40,273 nt of DNA from Phallusia fumigata (lineage: Eukaryota; Chordata; Ascidiacea; Phlebobranchia; Ascidiidae), in contig QXVZ01018723.1 of NCBI GenBank assembly GCA_008931825.1, positions 1 to 40,273 on the forward strand, in the 5' to 3' direction. The translations under genes and the position numbers were made by a program. Below the pieces are notes generated by a model. That model had not been told where the DNA came from, ran no database searches, and was given only the letters and a program-made list of their open reading frames with translations. Position 1 is the stretch's first letter, and every line of letters starts with the position of its first letter. Shown here in pieces: positions 33,901 through 40,273 of this stretch.

Positions 33901-36900
33901 TCTGGACTTGCGGTTTTTAAAATTTTGCCTAAAGGTCCTTTTGCGGTTTGACTGTCGGATACAAGTCATGTTTAAATGGCGTCACAGCACGGCGAACACG
34001 TTTCCTATTTTGCTAATTTTTACCCCACCCCACTAAATGTACAGTGACAAAATAACAAAAAGATTAAAATGCCAACGAAATTACACACAAAAAATTAATA
34101 TGTCGGGATGACTGGTGCATTTCCATGTTCTGAAATGTTACCTTATTTCTCGGCACGTATTTTGGTGTACCGGACGCGCAGTAGAAATGAGTAGTAAAGT
34201 TGCAACCCATCTCATCACTAACATCATTGCAGTCAGTAATGCGATTGCATCTCAAGTTCAACGGTATGTGGATAGGTAATCCAGACTTACCATTGTCAGC
34301 ACAGTAGTACCTGTCAAACAAATAGTTAATTCATTTTATATTTCTTGTTTAACAAACTATACAATTCTATACTGCTAATTACTAAAACAAAAATAAACTT
34401 AGCTAATCATCGATGTATCATACCTATTAGTACAGTTGTACTCGTCGGCTGAAAGGTGTGGCGCTGTACTGTTGCATGTCGGAAATCCATCACATATTTC
34501 CTTTCCCAAGAGTCCGGAACCTGAGTTTGGGCAACTAAAAATAGGGTGAAATGTTATAAGTGTACAAAATGTTAGTAAAGTGAATAACATATTTACAACT
34601 TACATAAAACCCTTGTTATACTGAACATAATCGCAGGCAGAAATATTTGCATTTGGGCAAATGGTTTTGTTGCATTCGTCGTCGAAGTCATTGCACTCGA
34701 TAATGTTGTCACATTTTGTCGCATAGCCAGGTCTACTAAAAAGGTAAGCTGAAAAACATTAAAAGCGTTAAATTTAAAGGTGCTAACTAAACATCACTTT
34801 TGTGGCAAAAATTACCATATTTTCGGGTCGTGCTGTAACCTGGTCGCCGACACTTGTACATGGAACTACAGTTCACTTCATCAGATCCGTCGTTGCAGTC
34901 CGTGTAATCTTACAAAAATTGAAACCACGTTAATGTAAATCCGCATCGATTTTTTCAATATGCTATTTTTTGACCTGAAATGGTTTAGGCAAGCGTTTCT
35001 ATCAAAATCAACAAAGTTTTTGGAAATACAAAACGAATAAATGTTTGGGTCTAAAATCTATTAACAGTAGCACATCTATTAACAGACAAATGTTTCATAA
35101 AATTAAGTTTCAAAAAAAATCAATTCTTTTAAATTCGCAGATTGCAAGTGATTAGAGGATATTCAACTAATCACATGCAATCTGGGAATTTCAAAGAACG
35201 AGGATATTCAACATGCAAAACAAGTAACTACTACTCACTGTCGCAATGCATGTACTTGGCAACAAACTGCAGACCGTCAGCACATTGGAAGTTTTGTGCC
35301 TGGTTGATTTCACAGTTCAACTCATCTTCCTTATGGGGGCAATCCACTTTACGGTCGCACACCTGAGTTCGATTAATGCATTTTCTTGGTCCATTTCCTC
35401 TTGGTTTACATTGTACTTGCCCAACCGTGCAGTTTCCGCAGTTTGCGCCGTCTTAAAATATTTGTGATTGCGTTTACCGTGACTTTGCGATTTCTCAAAC
35501 TGGTTTTGACCTGACTTTATCAGACAAATGCCGTAGTTTTGATTTCATATCTTTGTTGCAGACAGCATTATTAAAGAACCGAGTATGCACGAAATTCGGC
35601 AAGCACAACATGTTTTTACTTACATTCTTCACATGAAACATGTGCCATCATAAATGTCACTTTTTTTCCGAATTGTACCGAGTAAATTTTTTTGTCGATT
35701 ACCCAAATCAAGCTGAGTAATCGTGACCGAAAACTTAATGCGTATTTTTTGCGGCGTGATTGTACAACATGATTGTAGAATAGAGAAAGTAAAGGTATAA
35801 ATTTGCTTTTTACCATAGCTGCATAAAAGTGTTAGCATGACCCACATTGCAAACTATACGAGTCATATATTTAGGCTATAAGGTTACCCAAATCAACATT
35901 ACGACTTTGTTTATTTGGGGCCTTATAAACTTCGTTGACAAAAAGAAAAATCCTAGTTTTTAAGTAAAACGACAATTAATCTTTATTGCTTACATTGGCA
36001 CACTTGGTTACAAATTTTCGGTGGATTGTGTGGACAAAGACATTCATCTGTCAAATCTGCGCAGTGGAAAAGCGAATCGCAAACTTGTTTGCGATTGACG
36101 ACTCTCGACGCGTCCAAGCACCGGAAACACTTGCTGTTCAGAAAACCTGCACATAGAGCACAAACGGTTTCCAAGTTTATTCCAGCACACAAAACATGCC
36201 GATGTGCATCCAGGATAAATAAATTGAGTTTTTAGTGCGTTTTATAAGTTACTTTGATACCTGTCGAAGTGTATCCGTTGCCTGTAGCATTGCAGAAACA
36301 CTCGTCGGTTCCTTCATCACAGTCGCTTGTTCCGTCACAAACGTGAACTTGCGGAAGCATGCAATGATTAGTAACATGGGTTTTGGTTACGGCACACTGC
36401 AAACCCGGTTTNGAAACACTCGTCGGTTCCTTCATCACAGTCACTTGTTCCGTCACAAACGTGAACTTGCGGAAGCATGCAATGATTAGTAACATGGGTT
36501 TTGGTTACGGCACACTGCAAACCCGGTTTTCCTCGTCTGTGGACATAAATCATAATCAGAACATGCTTTACTTTAACAACACAAACGAAAAGACATTTTC
36601 GTCAAGACGATTTTAAAAACTGTGTTATTGAGATACTTTTAAAACTATAATGAATTTTTATAGCAAATGTGTTGTGAGTTATTGAGATACTTTTAAAACT
36701 ACAACTTAAAATCATTTTAACTTCACACATGGGTGACTTAATCTTCGTGGGTCATTGGCCTCCATGCAATTTTGACACAAGGTATTTGCAAAAAACTTTA
36801 AAACATTCACTGACCCCAGGTTGGGAAATAACTCACACACGGCCCAAAAGAGCGATTTAAAAAGATGGAACCTACGAGTAAGGCATTTCATCTGATTTTG

Positions 36901-39817
36901 ACGGGCACTGTGGTATCAGGTCACAAAACTGAACTCGAAGTCGGCAAGTCGGAGGGGTGAAAGGAAGGGGGTCACAATGAAAGGTATCTTTACATCCACA
37001 TTCGTCGTTTCCTAAAATGAAGCAACTATTATAGTTCGCTTTGCCTGCTAAAGTGAATAGCAATGTGTCACCTATTATCGTTTTTTAATGTGGTAAACAT
37101 GACAAATTCCAGTGTTTTAATGTTTATGAAGCGACACGGGGCTTCGTTTCGGAATGTCTACAGTAAACAAAACCCCTAAATTCAGAGCCCGCTAGGCAGT
37201 GCTGCTTGTAAGTTTGCAATTCGGACTAGGAAGTTCAGTTACAAACAGGTTTACTGTGACAATGTGCTGAATAGGAGTTCATGTTTTTGATACACGCCCT
37301 CCCAATCGCTGTACGCACCCCGTAGTTCCACGTTACAAAAGCGATAATTAAGTCAGAAACAAATATCTCGGCCGACACTTGAAAAACGTTTGAGATACAC
37401 CAATCTCGCAAGCCTGTCAAGCACATACATACCGAAAAAACAATCTATTTCGTCATTGCACACATGTGCGGGTGGGATGTAACAGGATACTTTCTGCTGA
37501 GTGACCGTTAGTCGAGCGCACGATCTTCCTGGTAAGCCGGCGTGTAGCGAAGCGTTGTACCGCACTTCGTCACTTCCATCGCTTGTAAAAAAAACAACTT
37601 GTTTGCGTTTTACGATAATCAAGGCACACTTGCGAAAAGTTCGCTAAATGTTGTGATTGGTGTTACTTGTGTTGGTAAAGAATGAAACCGGCATTCGTTA
37701 GGCATTTTTGAACGAAAAACTTGGCTGCTACTATGAACATTTTTTGGCAAGTCTATTCTTACANTCCTAGTTTTTAAGTAAAACGACAATTAATCTTTAT
37801 TGCTTACATTGGCACACTTGGTTACAAATTTTCGGTGGATTGTGTGGACAAAGACATTCATCTGTCAAATCTGCGCAGTGGAAAAGCGAATCGCAAACTT
37901 GTTTGCGATTGACGACTCTCGACGCGTCCAAGCACCGGAAACACTTGCTGTTCAGAAAACCTGCACATAGAGCACAAACGGTTTCCAAGTTTATTCCAGC
38001 ACACAAAACATGCCGATGTGCATCCAGGATAAATAAATTGAGTTTTTAGTGCGTTTTATAAGTTACTTTGATACCTGTCGAAGTGTATCCGTTGCCTGTA
38101 GCATTGCAGAAACACTCGTCGGTTCCTTCATCACAGTCGCTTGTTCCGTCACAAACGTGAACTTGAGGAAGCATGCAGTGATTAGTAACATGGGTTTTGG
38201 TTACGGCACACTGCAAACCCGGTTTTCCTCGTCTGTGGACATAAATCATAACCAGACCATGCTTTACTTTAACAACACAAACGAAAAGATATTTCCGTCA
38301 AGACGATTTTAAAAACTGTGGTAATGAATTTTTATAGCAAATGAGTTATTGAGATATTTTTAAAACTACAACATAAATCATTTTGACTTCACACATGGGT
38401 AACTTAATCTTCGTGGGTCATTGGCCTCCATGCAATTTTGACACAAGGTATTTGCAAAAAACTTTAAAACATTCACTGACCCCAGGTTGGGAAATAACTC
38501 ACATACCGCCCAAAAGAGCGATTTAAAAAGATGGAACCTACGAGTAAGGCATTTCATCTGATTTTGACGGGCACTGTGGTATCAGGTCACAAAACTGAAC
38601 TCGAAGTCGGCAAGTCGGAGGGGTGAAAGGAAGGGGGTCACAATGAAAGGTATCTTTACATCCACATTCGTCGTTTCCTAAAATGAAGCAACTATTATAG
38701 TTCGCTTTGCCTGCTAAAGTGAATAGCAATGTGTCACCTATTATCGTTTTTTAATGTGGTAAACATGACAAATTCCAGTGTTTTAATGTTTATGAAGCGA
38801 CACGGGGCTCCGTTTCGGAATGTCTACAGTAAACAAAACCCCTAAATTCAGAGCCCGCTAGGCAGTGCTGCTTGTAAGTTTGCAATTCGGACTAGGAAGT
38901 TCAGTTACAAACAGGTTTACTGTGACAATGTGCTGAATAGGAGTTCATGTTTTTGATACACGCCCTCCCAATCGCTGTACGCACCCCGTAGTTCCACGTT
39001 ACAAAAGCGATAATTAAGTCAGAAACAAATATCTCGGCCGACACTTGAAAAACGTTTGAGATACACCAATCTCGCAAGCCTGTCAAGCACATACATACCG
39101 AAAAAACAATCTATTTCGTCATTGCACACATGTGCGGGTGGGATGTAACAGGATACTTTCTGCTGAGTGACCGTTAGTCGAGCGCACGATCTTCCTGGTA
39201 AGCCGGCGTGTAGCGAAGCGTTGTACCGCACTTCGTCACTTCCATCGCTTGTAAAAAAAACAACTTGTTTGCGTTTTACGATAATCAAGGCACACTTGCG
39301 AAAAGTTCGCTAAATGTTGTGATTGGTGTTACTTGTGTTGGTAAAGAATGAAACCGGCATTCGTTAGGCATTTTTGAACGAAAAACTTGGCTGCTACTAT
39401 GAACATTTTTTGGCAAGTCTATTCTTACATGGGTTTCAAATTTCACGACAAAATTAGAATTTGACTTTTTTGGTCTGCTCAGGTTACTTTAAAACACGAT
39501 ATACTAAAGCGTATGATCGTTAAAAACTGATAAGATATCTAAATCTATATATACTGACTTGCAATCAGTTATTCCGTCGCAAAACTGTAAAATGCCAATG
39601 CATTTGCTTTTATCATTGCAATGGAAGTTGGTGTTGGTCTTACAGGGTACAGTTGCTAAAATATAAAATAGAAATAGTTATATGGCGGTTCACTCAGCGT
39701 TGTAAAGTATTGCTTACCTGGGGCAGAAGAATTGCTGTTGGTAGTATTTGCGCTTTCGACATACGAAATGCAAAACGGTAATATTAAAATTACGATTGGT
39801 TTTAAATTACACACCAT
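30994..39817 (-). CDS. LDLa-repeat rhodopsin-type receptor B (LGR/RXFP- or GRL101-like), complete
   Basis: Cell-surface GPCR, 894 aa from 18 exons: 39817-39718 (signal peptide, IVILILPFCISYVESA), 39655-39559, 39247-39099, 38677-38542, 38232-38075, 37960-37808, 35451-35239, 34908-34816, 34748-34604, 34534-34424, 34310-34142, 33709-33583, 33519-33377, 32996-32815, 32606-32478, 32015-31797, 31734-31595, 31214-30994. All borders are GT-AG and in phase. Residues 34-520 hold about eleven LDLa or LDLa-like modules (C...DCNDGSDE type). The 7TM part has TM2 NLALADLILG, TM3 ending SSYRLFAVYR, TM6 FCCWIPICIM and TM7 LLPINSAANPFLY, the last typical of LGR/relaxin receptors. No leucine-rich repeats are visible between the LDLa modules and TM1. 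Exons 37960 to 39247 also exist as a second allelic copy (35994-37581). Ligand unknown. Confidence 0.93.
35124..35198 (-). ncRNA. MicroRNA-precursor-like hairpin in a receptor B intron
   Basis: Arms 35124-35155 and 35167-35198 (32 bases each) are complementary except for three isolated mismatches, with an 11-base loop at 35156-35166. The hairpin lies in the 330-bp intron between receptor B exons 35451-35239 and 34908-34816, so it would be transcribed with the host on the minus strand, though either strand folds. Length, few mismatches and small loop fit a pre-miRNA. I recognise no known miRNA seed. A small inverted-repeat element is the alternative. Confidence 0.45.
35155..35212. repeat. 13-bp direct repeat at the hairpin
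   Basis: GAGGATATTCAAC at 35155-35167, mostly the hairpin loop, recurs at 35200-35212. The second copy is followed by ATGCAA, as is the first after a TAATCAC insertion. The pattern looks like a partial local duplication. Confidence 0.7.
35952..39429. repeat. Allelic contig duplication covering four receptor B exons
   Basis: Copy A 35952-37763 and copy B 37765-39429 meet at the N at 37764. They carry the same four exons (A: 37581-37433, 37011-36876, an interrupted exon around 36536-36261, 36146-35994; B: 39247-39099, 38677-38542, 38232-38075, 37960-37808) with substitutions and small indels. Joining the last exon of B to the first of A breaks phase, so this is not extra coding content. Copy A also contains a nested 117-bp duplication (36295-36411 and 36413-36529) around another N at 36412. 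Confidence 0.9.
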
Positions 39818-40273
39818 TTTGAAACCAGTATCTGAAATAGTTTGTCGGTCTGTTATAAAAACTCTGGTATGTTGCTATGGATCTGGTTATCTCACTGTTT
39901 TTCTGGTTATCTTACTGTCATTTAGAGCGTCCTACATACTATCAAATACTTCCCAAAACTGCCCCAGCAAAAGCTTAATAGACCACGGCCTCATTAAAGT
40001 TCCGTTCGAAACGTGCCAAGTCGTGCATGCAACATATTTTCCAGCTCTTATAGCGTTTAAATCTGCATTGCGAGAAAACTTTGCTACGTGCTGTATGTAA
40101 CCGCAATTGTAATTTAAGTATTAGGCTGTTGTGCTCGTTGGGGTTACGAAAACAGTACTGTCAAACAGCTGTCAAAACGTCATTAATATTATACGTTTAA
40201 ATTGCTCTGACACCGTTCAACCTTTTCTCGCACAAACTTCTGTCATCTAGTCCCATAGCCTGTCATGTAAACC
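39818..40273. promoter_or_regulatory. Upstream region of receptor B
   Basis: On the minus strand an acceptor-like tract (CTATTTCAG) ends at 39832, fifteen bases before the ATG, suggesting a 5' UTR intron or a spliced-leader acceptor. Beyond it the sequence is non-coding. The plus-strand ORF 39732-40100 is the antisense of the signal-peptide exon and flank. Confidence 0.4.

Noticed and set aside
35142-36616. Plus-strand ORFs over receptor B
   Set aside because: Complement of Cys-rich LDLa exons; the minus strand is the coding strand.
35952-37763. Extra LDLa modules in receptor B
   Set aside because: Allelic contig copy; joining it to the upstream copy breaks reading phase at the N.
1-40273. 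CRISPR arrays, rRNA, operons or insertion sequences
   Set aside because: The window is eukaryotic and shows no regularly spaced repeats, rRNA-like blocks or transposase frames. I did not recognise a tRNA, but a covariance search was not possible.

Overview
The window is animal nuclear DNA: AT-rich, with many short exons, GT-AG introns of about 60 to 800 bp and no prokaryotic features. The gene content (one Vangl, one ALYREF, tandem LDLa-repeat 7TM receptors), the compact layout and the heavy allelic polymorphism at assembly joins fit a solitary ascidian such as Ciona. C. savignyi is known for extreme heterozygosity. Species is inference; the gene families are read directly from the sequence.

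Layout. 1-3177: mostly non-coding, with a 213-bp duplicated contig end at an N. 3178-4680 (-): complete five-exon ALYREF, an mRNA export adaptor. 4681-8476: ALYREF upstream region, then an unrecognised phase-consistent exon chain (+) ending in a membrane helix, overlapped by a 0.7-kb duplication. 8478-12254: mostly non-coding, with a few weak ORFs. 12255-20134 (+): complete 14-exon Vang-like gene, the core planar cell polarity membrane protein; intron 10 holds a long antisense ORF. 20662-26558 (-): LDLa-repeat rhodopsin-type receptor A, apparently lacking TM7 and carrying a stop at one splice junction. 27019-27729 (+): possible small secreted protein, head-to-head with receptor A. 28638-29597 (-): coding-like pieces with a frameshift. 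30994-39817 (-): receptor B, the complete 18-exon paralogue of A with signal peptide, about 11 LDLa modules and seven TM helices. Its 5' half is present twice because two allelic contigs are joined by an N.

Gene logic. ALYREF and Vangl are conserved housekeeping and developmental genes. The two receptors are a tandem duplication: homologous exons have identical lengths or differ by multiples of three. Their TM7 signature (PINSAANPFLY) resembles leucine-rich-repeat GPCRs and relaxin receptors, but no leucine-rich repeats are visible. The most unusual signals are a 32-bp-arm hairpin resembling a microRNA precursor in a receptor B intron, the disrupted receptor A, the small secreted-protein candidate between the two receptors, and the antisense ORF in the Vangl intron. 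The single N characters at 1895, 29940, 36412 and 37764 separate near-identical sequence and are best read as unmerged contig ends. The N at 8477 is different, and the one at 20341 has no visible duplication.
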